A program made the translations under genes and the position numbers. Below the pieces are notes generated by a model. The model was not told the DNA's origin. It searched no databases and saw only the letters and a list, made by a program, of their open reading frames with translations. Below, piece after piece: positions 27,828 through 36,620 of a stretch of DNA of 64,000 nt (position 1 is its first letter; the number at the start of each line of letters is the position of its first letter). This DNA is from Sphingomonas sp. Leaf9 (GTDB lineage: Bacteria > Pseudomonadota > Alphaproteobacteria > Sphingomonadales > Sphingomonadaceae), in contig NZ_LMKC01000001.1 in assembly GCF_001421355.1 (NCBI RefSeq), positions 620,001 to 684,000 on the forward strand, read 5' to 3'.

Positions 27828-30800
27828 TCCCGTTCGTCCTGCTGGCGGCGGCGGCACAGGCACAGCCGCTCGACCGGTTCGACGGTGTGGCGGCATGGCG
27901 CGCGGCATCGTCGGACGGCGTGAGCGCCACCGCGACCGCCGTGCCAGGCGCAACCGACAAGGCGCTGCAACTGCTCTATGATTTCGCGAAGGTGTCGGGC
28001 TACGCCTTCGTCCGGCGGACGCTGCCGATCACCTTTCCGCCAAACTGGGAAATGCGGGTGAAAATCCGCGGCTCGGGCGGGGTCAACGACCTGCAGATCA
28101 AGTTCACCGACGCCGACGGCACCAATGTCTGGTGGGTGACCAAGCCCAATTTTCGTCCCTCTTCGGATTGGCAGGAACTGCGCATCCGTCCGCGCGACGT
28201 GCAGTTCGCGTGGGGGCCGACGCCCGACAAGACGCTAAAATTGACGCAGGCGGTGGAGATCGTCGTCGTGCGCGGGCGTGACGGCGGTGCGGGTACGATC
28301 GAGATCGACGACTGGACCTTCGAAGCCCTGCCCCCGCCCCGCCCGCTGCCCGCCCCGGTGGCGAGCGACCGCAAAGCCATCGATGGCGACGGGACGACGG
28401 TGGCCAAGGGGCCGGTGACGATCGATTTCGGCGGCCAGCGCGAACTGGGCGGGGTGGTACTGCACTGGGCCGGTGCCGCGCCCGCTTACGCCATCGAAGC
28501 TAGCGACGACCGTCGCCGCTGGCGCACGCTGCGCAGCGTTCGCCAAGGCGATGGCGGCAGCGATCCGATCGCGCTGCCCGATACCGAAACCCGCTATCTG
28601 CGGATCAGCGGTGCGACGGGGTTGGCCGAGGTCGAGGTAAAGGACCGCGCCTGGGCGGAAACACCCAATGCGTTTATCGCCGGCCTGGCGCGTAACGCCC
28701 CGCGCGGCCGCTTTCCGCGCAGCTTCACCGAGCAAAGCTATTGGACATTGGTCGCCAGCGACGGCGGCGCGGTCAGCGGGCTGATCGGCGAGGATGGCGC
28801 GGTCGAGATCGCCAAGGGTGGCTTCTCGGTCGAACCGTTCGTGGTCGACAATGGCCGGACGATCGCATGGAGCGATGTTGCCACCGGCCATGCCCTTGAA
28901 GACGGCTATCTGCCGATCCCGCATGCGACGTGGACTGCGAGCGGATGGACGCTCAACACCAGCCTGTTCGCCGATGCTGACAGCAAGCGGCTAATGGCGC
29001 GCTGGACGCTGAAGAACACCGGCGACAGCCCACGCACGCTCCGCCTCGTGCTGGCGGTGCGGCCGTTTCAGGTGAACCCGCCTGCGCAGTTTCTCAGCCA
29101 GCGCGGCGGGGTCAGCCCGATTTCGACGCTGGCGTGGGACGGTGGCGCGATGGCGGTGACGACGCCCGGTGCGATCACCGGCGATGCGGCGGTCACCCGG
29201 CGGCTGTTCCCGCTCGCTGCCCCGGCACAGGCATGGGCGACGCCATTCGATCGAGGGGCGCTGACCGATCCTGCAACGCCGGGCACGGCAGTACGGGTCG
29301 AGGACCCGACGCAGCTCGCCTCGGGCGGGTTGGCGTATGACGTTACGCTGGCACCGGGCGCAAGCTGGACGACGGCGATGGCGCTGGGCGGCGATGCGCC
29401 CGTAACGCAGGCGACACTCGACGCCGCCCATGCCGCGACCCGTGCCAGCTGGCAGCGGACGCTGGGCGCAGTGACGATGACCGTGCCGGCGATGAAGCAG
29501 TCGCTGGCGGATACGGTCAAGTCGGCGCTGGCGCAGGTGTTGATGAGCCGCGACGGCCCCGCGCTGAAGCCCGGCACCCGCTCCTACGACCGGAGCTGGA
29601 TTCGCGATGGCGCGATGATGACGGAAACGATGCTGCGGATGGGCGTCGTCGCCCCCGGCCGCGCCTTTGCCGACTGGTATGGGCCGAACCTGTTTGCGAA
29701 CGGAAAGGTGCCGTGCTGCGTCGATGCCCGCGGACCCGATCCGGTGCCGGAGAACGACAGCCACGGCCAGTATATCCACCTCGTCACCGACCTGTATCGC
29801 TATACCGGGGACAAGGCGGCACTGGCGCGCGACTGGCCGAAACTGGACGCAGCACGGCGTTATATGGAAACCCTTGCCCAATCCGAACGGACGGCGGCCA
29901 ACCAGACCCCCGAGCGGCGGATGCTGTTCGGGCTGATGCCGCCATCGATCAGCCACGAGGGCTATTCGGCCAAGGCACAGTATAGCCTGTGGGACGATTT
30001 CTGGGCGCTGACCGGATACAAGGACGCCGCCTTCGCCGCGCGCGTGCTGGGCAAGCCGGAGGCGGCGGAGATCGAGGCGCAGCGCGACCGGTTCCAGCGC
30101 GATCTGCACGCCGCCATCGGCGCTGCAGTCAAATTCTGGAAGATCGACTATCTCCCCGGTGCGACCAGCATGGGCGATTTCGACGCGACCTCGACCACCA
30201 TGGGCCTCGACCCGGCGGGGGAACAGGCGCGGTTGGACCCGACGCTGTTGGCCAATACCTTTGACAAGCAATGGCGGCGGGTGATGGCGCGGCCGGTCAG
30301 CAGCGACTGGGCGGACTATACCCCCTATGAGCTGCGCAATGTGTCGGCGATGGTTCGGCTGGGCTGGCGCGACCGGGCGAACCGGATGCTCGATTTCTAT
30401 ATGGGCGACCGGCGGCCGGGCGGGTGGAATGGCTGGGCCGAGGTCGTCGGGCGCGACCCGCGCGAAATCCGCTTCCTGGGCGACGTGCCGCACGCATGGG
30501 TCGCGTCGGACTATATTCGCGCCGCACTCGACCTGTTTGCCTATGTCGAACCGGAAAGCCAAGCGATCGTGCTGGCGGGTGGCCTGGACGGCGATTGGCT
30601 GGCGGGCACGGGATCGGACGTGCGCGGGCTGCGCACGCCGTACGGCACGGTCGATCTGGCCATCCGGGCGGACGGGGATGTCGTCGTCGCGACCATCGAC
30701 GGCGGGGCGATGCCACCCGGCGGGTTCGTGCTGCCATGGCCGTTGGCGGGCGAGGCCGGACGCGCGACGATCGATGGCAAGGTCGTCAGGATCGCCAAGG

Positions 30801-30862
30801 ACGGCCTGCACATTCCGGCGCGCAGCGGACCAATTGCAGTGCGGATGGAACGCCCGCGCTGA
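27824..30862 (+). CDS. Large secreted multidomain glycosidase candidate (binding domains plus six-hairpin catalytic domain)
   Basis: This 1012-residue protein starts with a short signal peptide (MIPFVLLAAAAQAQP). Residues of about 15-170 look like a CBM11/CIA30-type beta-sandwich (WEMRVKIRGSGGVNDLQIKF, TIEIDDWTFEAL). About 185-280 fits an F5/8-type C (discoidin) domain (RELGGVVLHWAGAAPAYAIE, TRYLRISGATGLAEVEVKD). The remainder resembles (alpha/alpha)6 glycosidases, with RSYDRSWIRDGAMMTETMLR, DSHGQYIHLVTDLYRYTGD, SLWDDFWALTGY, and a C-terminal beta domain. No known family can be assigned confidently. GTGA overlap with the GH144-like gene makes cotranslation and a shared substrate likely. Confidence 0.8.
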   Translation: MIPFVLLAAAAQAQPLDRFDGVAAWRAASSDGVSATATAVPGATDKALQLLYDFAKVSGYAFVRRTLPITFPPNWEMRVKIRGSGGVNDLQIKFTDADGTNVWWVTKPNFRPSSDWQELRIRPRDVQFAWGPTPDKTLKLTQAVEIVVVRGRDGGAGTIEIDDWTFEALPPPRPLPAPVASDRKAIDGDGTTVAKGPVTIDFGGQRELGGVVLHWAGAAPAYAIEASDDRRRWRTLRSVRQGDGGSDPIALPDTETRYLRISGATGLAEVEVKDRAWAETPNAFIAGLARNAPRGRFPRSFTEQSYWTLVASDGGAVSGLIGEDGAVEIAKGGFSVEPFVVDNGRTIAWSDVATGHALEDGYLPIPHATWTASGWTLNTSLFADADSKRLMARWTLKNTGDSPRTLRLVLAVRPFQVNPPAQFLSQRGGVSPISTLAWDGGAMAVTTPGAITGDAAVTRRLFPLAAPAQAWATPFDRGALTDPATPGTAVRVEDPTQLASGGLAYDVTLAPGASWTTAMALGGDAPVTQATLDAAHAATRASWQRTLGAVTMTVPAMKQSLADTVKSALAQVLMSRDGPALKPGTRSYDRSWIRDGAMMTETMLRMGVVAPGRAFADWYGPNLFANGKVPCCVDARGPDPVPENDSHGQYIHLVTDLYRYTGDKAALARDWPKLDAARRYMETLAQSERTAANQTPERRMLFGLMPPSISHEGYSAKAQYSLWDDFWALTGYKDAAFAARVLGKPEAAEIEAQRDRFQRDLHAAIGAAVKFWKIDYLPGATSMGDFDATSTTMGLDPAGEQARLDPTLLANTFDKQWRRVMARPVSSDWADYTPYELRNVSAMVRLGWRDRANRMLDFYMGDRRPGGWNGWAEVVGRDPREIRFLGDVPHAWVASDYIRAALDLFAYVEPESQAIVLAGGLDGDWLAGTGSDVRGLRTPYGTVDLAIRADGDVVVATIDGGAMPPGGFVLPWPLAGEAGRATIDGKVVRIAKDGLHIPARSGPIAVRMERPR

Positions 30863-30914
30863 AATCTCGTTTCGTTACCGTGCCGTATACATCGGCGCGG
30901 GGCGAAAGGGGAAT

Positions 30915-31889
30915 ATGCGCGGCTTGAAAGCCAGTTTGGGTGCAGCCGCGCTGCTGTTGTTGGGGGCATGTAACCGGCATCAATCGGCGCTCGACGTGTT
31001 CGGCGACGAAGCCGCGACCGTCCGCCATCTCACCGTCATCATGCTGATCGGCGCGATCATCATCGCCGCCGGTGTCGCGGCGTTGATGATTACCGCCGTG
31101 CGCGCGCCGGAGGGCAAGCTGACCCTGCGGAGCGGTATGCGGCTTGTCGGGTGGCTGGGCGGCGTGCTGCCGGTCGTCGTGCTGCTGGGCCTGCTGCTCT
31201 ACAGCCTGCCCGCCATGCGCCCGCTGCCGGTGGCGAAGAACGACCTGCGCATCGCGGTGCAGGGCGAACAATTCTGGTGGCGCGTCCGCTATCAACCGCC
31301 GGGTGCCGCGCCGGTCGTCACCGCCAACGAAATCCGCGTGCCCGTCGGCCGCGTCGTGCAATTCGACCTGACCGCCGGCGACGTGATCCACAGCTTCTGG
31401 ATTCCGGGGCTGGCCGGCAAGATGGACATGATCCCCGGCCGCACCAACACACTGGTCGTTCGCGCGACAAAAGCCGGCAAGTTCCGCGGCGTTTGCACCG
31501 AATTCTGCGGCCTCAGCCACGCGCTGATGGCGTTCGACGTGGTGGCGATGGAGCCGGCCGCGTTCGACGCGTGGCTGGCCAACGAGCGCCGCCCCGCCGC
31601 CCCGGCCGCCGACACCGCCGCCGGTGCGCGCGCCTTTGCCGCCAATGGCTGCACCGGTTGCCACGCCATCGCCGGCACGCCCGCCGCCGGGCAGATCGGC
31701 CCGGACCTGACCCATATCGGCAGCCGCACGTCGCTGGGCGCGGGCACGATGCCGATGACCCGCGACGCGCTGGTCCGCTTCATCGTCGATGCGCCGGCGG
31801 TAAAGCCCGGCGCGCGGATGCCCGCCTATCCGCAAATGCCGCGTCAAGACGCACGGGCAATCGCCGCCTATCTGGAAAGCCTGAAATGA
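30915..31889 (+). CDS. ctaC: Cytochrome c oxidase subunit II with C-terminal cytochrome c domain
   Basis: This 324-residue protein has a lipoprotein-like signal (LLLLGAC), two membrane helices (VIMLIGAIIIAAGVAALMIT; VVVLLGLLLYSL), and a periplasmic cupredoxin domain. The CuA ligands are in DVIHSFWIP and CTEFCGLSHALM. The C-terminal domain carries a haem motif CTGCH with distal methionine candidates (MPAYPQM). It takes electrons from cytochrome c for the fused subunit I. GAAAGGGG precedes the ATG at 30915. The stop overlaps the next gene (ATGA). Confidence 0.94.
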   Translation: MRGLKASLGAAALLLLGACNRHQSALDVFGDEAATVRHLTVIMLIGAIIIAAGVAALMITAVRAPEGKLTLRSGMRLVGWLGGVLPVVVLLGLLLYSLPAMRPLPVAKNDLRIAVQGEQFWWRVRYQPPGAAPVVTANEIRVPVGRVVQFDLTAGDVIHSFWIPGLAGKMDMIPGRTNTLVVRATKAGKFRGVCTEFCGLSHALMAFDVVAMEPAAFDAWLANERRPAAPAADTAAGARAFAANGCTGCHAIAGTPAAGQIGPDLTHIGSRTSLGAGTMPMTRDALVRFIVDAPAVKPGARMPAYPQMPRQDARAIAAYLESLK

Positions 31890-34411
31890 GCCTACACGCG
31901 CAAGACGATCCCGCGCTCCGCGCCGCGCAGGAGGAACGCCTTCGTGCCGTGTGGAAAGCGCCGCAGGGCATTTTCCTGCGCTGGACCGACTGCAACAACA
32001 ACCGCGTCGGGGCGTGGTACACGCTGACCGCGTTCGGCTTCATGCTGTTCGCGGGCGTGCTGGCGCTCATCATGCGCACCCAGCTGGCGGTGCCGGAAAA
32101 CGATCTCGTCTCGGCGAACAGCTTCAACCAGCTGTTCACGCTGCACGGTTCGATGATGATGTTCCTGTTCGCCGTGCCGATGTTTGAAGCGGTGTCGATC
32201 ATCCTGTTGCCGCAGCTGCTGGGCGCGCGCGACCTGCCGTTTCCGCGGCTGTCGGCGTTCGGATATTGGTCGTTCCTGCTGGGCGGCGTGTTTGTCAGCG
32301 GGTCGATCTTCTTCAATGCCGCGCCCGATGGCGGGTGGTTCATGTATCCGCCGCTCACCACCCGCACCGACCTGTCGGGGCTGGGTGCCGACATCTGGAT
32401 GCTGGGCCTGAGCTTCATCGAAGTGTCTTCGGTGGCGGCGGCGGTCGAGCTGATTGTCGGCGTGCTGAAGTGCCGGCCGCCGGGGATGCGGCTCAACCTG
32501 ATGCCGCTCTATGCGTGGTACATCCTGGTCGTCGCAGTGATGATCCTGTTCGCCTTCCCGCCGCTGATCGCGGGTGACGTGCTGTTCGAAATGGAGCGGT
32601 TGCTGAACTGGCCGTTCTTCGATGCGGCGCGCGGCGGTGATCCACTGCTGTGGCAGCACCTGTTCTGGATTTTCGGCCACCCGGAAGTCTATATCGTCTT
32701 CCTGCCGTCGATCGCGCTGTTCGCGATGATGATCCCGACCTTTGCCCAGCGGCATCTGCTCGGCTATCCATGGATCGTGCTGGCGGCGGTCGGCACCGCG
32801 TTCCTGTCGTTTGGCCTCTGGGTCCACCACATGTTCGCCACGGGGTTACCCAAGATCAGCCTCGCCTTCTTCTCAGCGGCCTCCGAGGCGGTGGCGATCC
32901 CGACCGGCATCCAGATTTTCGCGTTCATCGCGACATTGTGGGCGGGCAAGGTCAAATGGTCGACGCCGCTGCTCTTTGCCAGCGGCTCGCTCGCGGTGTT
33001 CGTCATCGGCGGGCTGACCGGCGTGATGGTCGCGATCGCGCCGTTCGACTGGCAGGCGCACGACACCTACTTCGTCGTCGCCCATCTGCATTACGTGCTG
33101 ATCGGCGGCACGCTGCTGCCGCTGTTCGGTGGCCTCTATTATTACTGGCCGCTGATTACCGGCAAGAAACTGTCGGACAAGATGGGCCGCACCGCGTTCT
33201 GGATGCTGTTCGTTGGCGCGAACCTGACCTTCTTCCCGATGCATTTCAGCGGGTTGTACGGCATGCCGCGCCGGGTGTTCACCTACCCCAGCGAACTGGG
33301 CATCGATTACCTCAACCTTGCCTCGACCATGGGTGCCTATCTGTTTGCGCTGGGCACACTGGTCGTCTGCATCGACCTCGCCCGGTCGCCCTGGCGGCCC
33401 AAGGCGGCGCGCAATCCTTGGCATGCCGGCACGCTCGAATGGCTGGCGCATCCCGATGACGAGGATTGGGGCATCCGTTCGGTCCCGCTGATCGAGAGCC
33501 GCTACCCAATCTGGGACCAGAAGGATTTCGTGAAGAAGGTCGACGAAGGCCGCTTCTTCCTGCCCGATGCGGAGGAAGGCCGGCGCGAGACGATCGTGAC
33601 CACCGTCCTCGACGCGCGCCCGCTCTATGTCGTGCGCCTCGGCACGCCCAGCTGGGTGCCGATGCTGACCGCGATTGCACTGGGCAGCGTGTTCATCCTG
33701 ACCACCTATCACCTGTACTGGTGGTCGCTGGCCGGTGCGATCGCGACGCTGGGTTTCGTCCTCTACTGGCTGTGGACCGGCACCGCCGAAATTCCGGAAA
33801 AGCCGTCCAAGCCGATCGGGCACGGCATCGAACTGCCGCTCTATGTCTCCGGATCGGCAGCGCCCGGATGGTGGGCGATGTTCATCACGATGATGGCCGA
33901 CGCGACCGCCTTTTCGGGCCTCGTCTTCGGCTATTATTTCTTCTGGACGGTGCATCCCGAATTCCCGCCTTCGGGCCCCGGCATGGATGGCCCCGGCACC
34001 TTCTGGCCGATGGTGGCGCTGGCCGTCGCGGCGGTCAGCTGGATCGCGACCGTGGCGGCGCGGGAGAGCAACAAGCGGGGCGGCGTCGGTGCAGCGCGCG
34101 GGTTGCTGGCGCTCGGCATCCTTGCCAGCCTTGCCGGCATCTGGGCCGGGTTGCAGGGGCCGCTGACCACCGGGCTCGATCCTGAACTGCACAGCTATCC
34201 CGCGATCGTGTGGGTGCTGGTGATCTGGACCACCGCCCATGCCGGCGTCGGTGCGATCATGCAGGCCTATACGCTGGCACGCAGCATGGCCGGGCGGATG
34301 ACGCCGACGCATGACGCCGACCTGCGCAACATCACGGTCTATCAGCACTTCATGGCGCTCACCGCCATCGTCACCTATACGACGATCGGCCTGTTTCCGG
34401 GGGTCGCATGA
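31886..34411 (+). CDS. ctaD: Cytochrome c oxidase subunits I and III, fused
   Basis: The 841-residue polytopic protein has subunit I motifs: haem histidine in FTLHGSMMMF, FWIFGHPEVYIVFLP (CuB histidine and the D-channel glutamate of A1-type oxidases), LWVHHMFATGLP, and DTYFVVAHLHYVLIG with the haem a and a3 histidines. After about residue 610 a subunit III part follows (GIELPLYVSGSAAPGWWAMF, DATAFSGLVFGYYFFW, IWTTAHAGVGAIMQAY). It reduces oxygen to water and pumps protons. Fusion of I and III is known in some caa3 oxidases. Start and stop both overlap neighbours by ATGA. Confidence 0.95.
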   Translation: MSLHAQDDPALRAAQEERLRAVWKAPQGIFLRWTDCNNNRVGAWYTLTAFGFMLFAGVLALIMRTQLAVPENDLVSANSFNQLFTLHGSMMMFLFAVPMFEAVSIILLPQLLGARDLPFPRLSAFGYWSFLLGGVFVSGSIFFNAAPDGGWFMYPPLTTRTDLSGLGADIWMLGLSFIEVSSVAAAVELIVGVLKCRPPGMRLNLMPLYAWYILVVAVMILFAFPPLIAGDVLFEMERLLNWPFFDAARGGDPLLWQHLFWIFGHPEVYIVFLPSIALFAMMIPTFAQRHLLGYPWIVLAAVGTAFLSFGLWVHHMFATGLPKISLAFFSAASEAVAIPTGIQIFAFIATLWAGKVKWSTPLLFASGSLAVFVIGGLTGVMVAIAPFDWQAHDTYFVVAHLHYVLIGGTLLPLFGGLYYYWPLITGKKLSDKMGRTAFWMLFVGANLTFFPMHFSGLYGMPRRVFTYPSELGIDYLNLASTMGAYLFALGTLVVCIDLARSPWRPKAARNPWHAGTLEWLAHPDDEDWGIRSVPLIESRYPIWDQKDFVKKVDEGRFFLPDAEEGRRETIVTTVLDARPLYVVRLGTPSWVPMLTAIALGSVFILTTYHLYWWSLAGAIATLGFVLYWLWTGTAEIPEKPSKPIGHGIELPLYVSGSAAPGWWAMFITMMADATAFSGLVFGYYFFWTVHPEFPPSGPGMDGPGTFWPMVALAVAAVSWIATVAARESNKRGGVGAARGLLALGILASLAGIWAGLQGPLTTGLDPELHSYPAIVWVLVIWTTAHAGVGAIMQAYTLARSMAGRMTPTHDADLRNITVYQHFMALTAIVTYTTIGLFPGVA

Positions 34412-34788
34412 AGCGCGGGCTGCACGGCATGGTGGCCAAGCTGAAGGTCACGCTCTGGTCGCTGATCGTGCCCCCGACGGTATGGGCGGTGCATTTCCTG
34501 TTCTCCTACCTGTGGGCCGCAATCCACTGTGCGAAGGTCGGCGGGTTTCCGCGCTTTCCGATCCTCTACACGGTCGGGACGGTGATTGCGCTCGCGCTGA
34601 TCCTGGCGGCGGGAATCGTCGCCCACCTCCAGTCGCGCGTGCCCGGCGACGTGCCCCCGCATGAGGAAGGCACCGACAGCGACCGCATCCGCTTCCTCGC
34701 CTTCTCCACCGTGCTGCTGGCGGCGCTCAGTTTCGTCGGCGTGATCTTCACCGCCGCGCCGGTGCTGTTCCTAACGGATTGCCGATGA
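34408..34788 (+). CDS. Small membrane protein of the oxidase cluster
   Basis: This 126-residue protein has three predicted membrane helices (LWSLIVPPTVWAVHFLFSYL; TVGTVIALALILAAGIVAHL; FLAFSTVLLAALSFVGVIFT). It is placed between the fused subunit I+III and the CtaG-like protein with ATGA overlaps on both sides, so it is very probably an oxidase accessory or subunit-IV-like protein. No named family is recognised from sequence alone. Confidence 0.8.
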   Translation: MKRGLHGMVAKLKVTLWSLIVPPTVWAVHFLFSYLWAAIHCAKVGGFPRFPILYTVGTVIALALILAAGIVAHLQSRVPGDVPPHEEGTDSDRIRFLAFSTVLLAALSFVGVIFTAAPVLFLTDCR

Positions 34789-35378
34789 GGCGGACGAGCC
34801 TGATCGTGGGGCTGGTGCTGCTGCCCGCCGGGTGGCTGGCGGCGGCGCAGGCGGGGATGGTTGGGCATATGGCCGGGCACATGATCGCCGTCGCCATCGC
34901 TGCGCCGCTGCTGGCGTTCGGGCTGGCGGACACCCGCTTCGATCCCGCGCGCCGCTGGCCGCAGGCGGTCACGCCGCTTGCCATGTCGCTGGTCGAGCTG
35001 GCAACGGTGTGGGGCTGGCATCTGCCCGCGCTCAGGATGCTGGCCGACACGCATCTGGCGGCGATGATCGTCGAACAGGCGATGTTCCTTTTGGCCGGGT
35101 GGCTGCTGTGGGCCGCCGTGCTCGGCACCGGACCGGATCGGCGCGCGGCGGGGGTCGGCGCGCTGCTGCTGACCTCGATGCACATGACCCTGCTCGGCGC
35201 GCTGATCGGCCTTGCGCCGCGTCCGCTCTATCCGGCGATGGCGCATGGGATGCACGACGCGCTGGCCGACCAGCAACTGGGCGGGGTCGTCATGCTGATG
35301 ATCGGCGCGGCCAGCTATTTCCTCGGCGGCCTTGCCCTGCTCGCCACCCTGTTACGCCACCCGGAGCCGACGCCATGA
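34785..35378 (+). CDS. CtaG-like (caa3-type) cytochrome oxidase assembly protein
   Basis: This 197-residue protein has five or six predicted membrane helices and conserved histidines in GMVGHMAGHM, GWHLPALR, SMHMTLLGALIGLAPRPLY and AMAHGMHDALADQQLGGVVM. This pattern is typical of the caa3 CtaG family, thought to help assemble CuB in subunit I. It is distinct from the Cox11 type also called CtaG. It overlaps both neighbours by ATGA. Confidence 0.85.
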   Translation: MRRTSLIVGLVLLPAGWLAAAQAGMVGHMAGHMIAVAIAAPLLAFGLADTRFDPARRWPQAVTPLAMSLVELATVWGWHLPALRMLADTHLAAMIVEQAMFLLAGWLLWAAVLGTGPDRRAAGVGALLLTSMHMTLLGALIGLAPRPLYPAMAHGMHDALADQQLGGVVMLMIGAASYFLGGLALLATLLRHPEPTP

Positions 35379-36424
35379 CCATCCGCCTCACCTGGAAGCG
35401 CGTGATCGTGACGCTGCTCGGCATCTTTGCGTTCGGCATGGCCTTTGCCTGGTCGGGGCTGTTCAACGTCGCGGCATCGTCGGGCCACTGGGCGATCAGC
35501 GACTGGTTCCTGCACTGGGTCATGCGCAATTCGGTGCAGACCCATGCCGCCTTCTCAACGCCGAAGGACGCCAAGGACGATAGCGGGCTGGTCAGCGCGG
35601 CGGGCTATTACGCGTCGTCCTGCGCATCGTGTCACGGCGCGCCGGGCGTCCGGCCGCTGCCGCTGATGCAGGCAGCGACGCCCCCTGCCCCCGACCTGTC
35701 GAAAAACGCAAAGGAATGGACCGACCGCCAGCTGTTCTGGATCCTGGAACACGGCGTGAAGTTCAGCGGCATGCCTGCCTGGGCCGCGAAGGACCGCCCG
35801 GACGAGGTGAAGCGCATGGTTGCCTTTGTCCGGCGCCTGCCGACGATGACCCCGGCCGAATATCGCGTGCTGGCGGGCAGCAATGCACAGGGGTTCGGAT
35901 CGGCGAACGGTCGGTTCGACAGCTGTGCCGGTTGCCATGGCACTGACGGCCTGGGTCGTGGTCAGCGCGACATTCCGATCCTGGCCGGGCAGAACCCCGC
36001 CTATCTCGCCGCCGCGCTCGAAGCCTATGCCGCCGGCCACCGCCAGAGCGCGGTCATGGGCAATGCCGCCGCACAGCTGACGCCCGAAGAGCGCGTGGCG
36101 CTGGCGCAGCGCTTCGCTGCGATGCCGGGCATCGCGCCGGGCCGTGGCGGCAATGGCGATGCAGCGGCACGACAGATCGTCGAGCGTGGGTTGCCCGACA
36201 AGCAGCTCCCCGCCTGCCGCAGCTGCCACGACGCCGCCGGGGTCAAGCGCTTCCCGGTGATCGATGGCCAGCGATCGGTCTATATCGCCGGGCGGCTGCG
36301 CCATTGGCGCGGCGAAAAGGAAGTGGTCGACGCGCGCAAGGATCAGGCGACAATGCCGGTCATCGCGCGGCGCATTCCGGAGGACATGATCGAACCGGTT
36401 GCCCGCTATCTGGCCGGGGAGTGA
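35375..36424 (+). CDS. Membrane-anchored cytochrome c with three haem motifs
   Basis: This 349-residue protein has an N-terminal membrane helix (VIVTLLGIFAFGMAFAWSGL), then three CXXCH sites: CASCH (83-87), CAGCH (184-188) and CRSCH (281-285). The second and third domains resemble cytochrome c4-type tandem domains (DGLGRGQRDIPILAGQNPAY; VIDGQRSVYIAGRLRHWRGE). It is the last gene of the oxidase operon and probably carries electrons to subunit II. Three haems is unusual for an oxidase partner. Confidence 0.88.
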   Translation: MTIRLTWKRVIVTLLGIFAFGMAFAWSGLFNVAASSGHWAISDWFLHWVMRNSVQTHAAFSTPKDAKDDSGLVSAAGYYASSCASCHGAPGVRPLPLMQAATPPAPDLSKNAKEWTDRQLFWILEHGVKFSGMPAWAAKDRPDEVKRMVAFVRRLPTMTPAEYRVLAGSNAQGFGSANGRFDSCAGCHGTDGLGRGQRDIPILAGQNPAYLAAALEAYAAGHRQSAVMGNAAAQLTPEERVALAQRFAAMPGIAPGRGGNGDAAARQIVERGLPDKQLPACRSCHDAAGVKRFPVIDGQRSVYIAGRLRHWRGEKEVVDARKDQATMPVIARRIPEDMIEPVARYLAGE

Positions 36425-36463
36425 GCGGCGATTGTCGGGGCGGACCGGTGTTCACGTCTACAA

Positions 36464-36547
36464 CGTCACCCCGGGCTTGACCCGGGGTCCCGCTCCTTTC
36501 CGACGGTAGCAGAACAAGCGGGACCCCGGGTCAAGCCCGGGGTGACG
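36464..36547. repeat. Palindromic repeat, CGTCACCCCGGGCTTGACCC family
   Basis: The arms CGTCACCCCGGGCTTGACCC and its inverse, with inner GGGTCCCGCT/AGCGGGACCC, surround a loop of about 25 bases. Related copies or half-copies lie at 43441, 48282 and 52489. It occupies most of the gap before aat and could end the oxidase transcript. Confidence 0.82.
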
Positions 36548-36620
36548 AGGTCGGCTATCGGTCTCGGAACGGCGGGCAACGCGTTGACAATGGTTCAGTC
36601 CGACCGGAAACCGCTCTAGC

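Noticed and set aside
22716-27953. A 1745-codon open frame on the minus strand across the LacI, TonB receptor and GH144-like genes
   Set aside because: It lies antisense to three well-supported genes, is Arg/Ala/Gly/Asp-rich with no recognisable domain, and reflects GC-rich codon bias leaving the antisense frame open.
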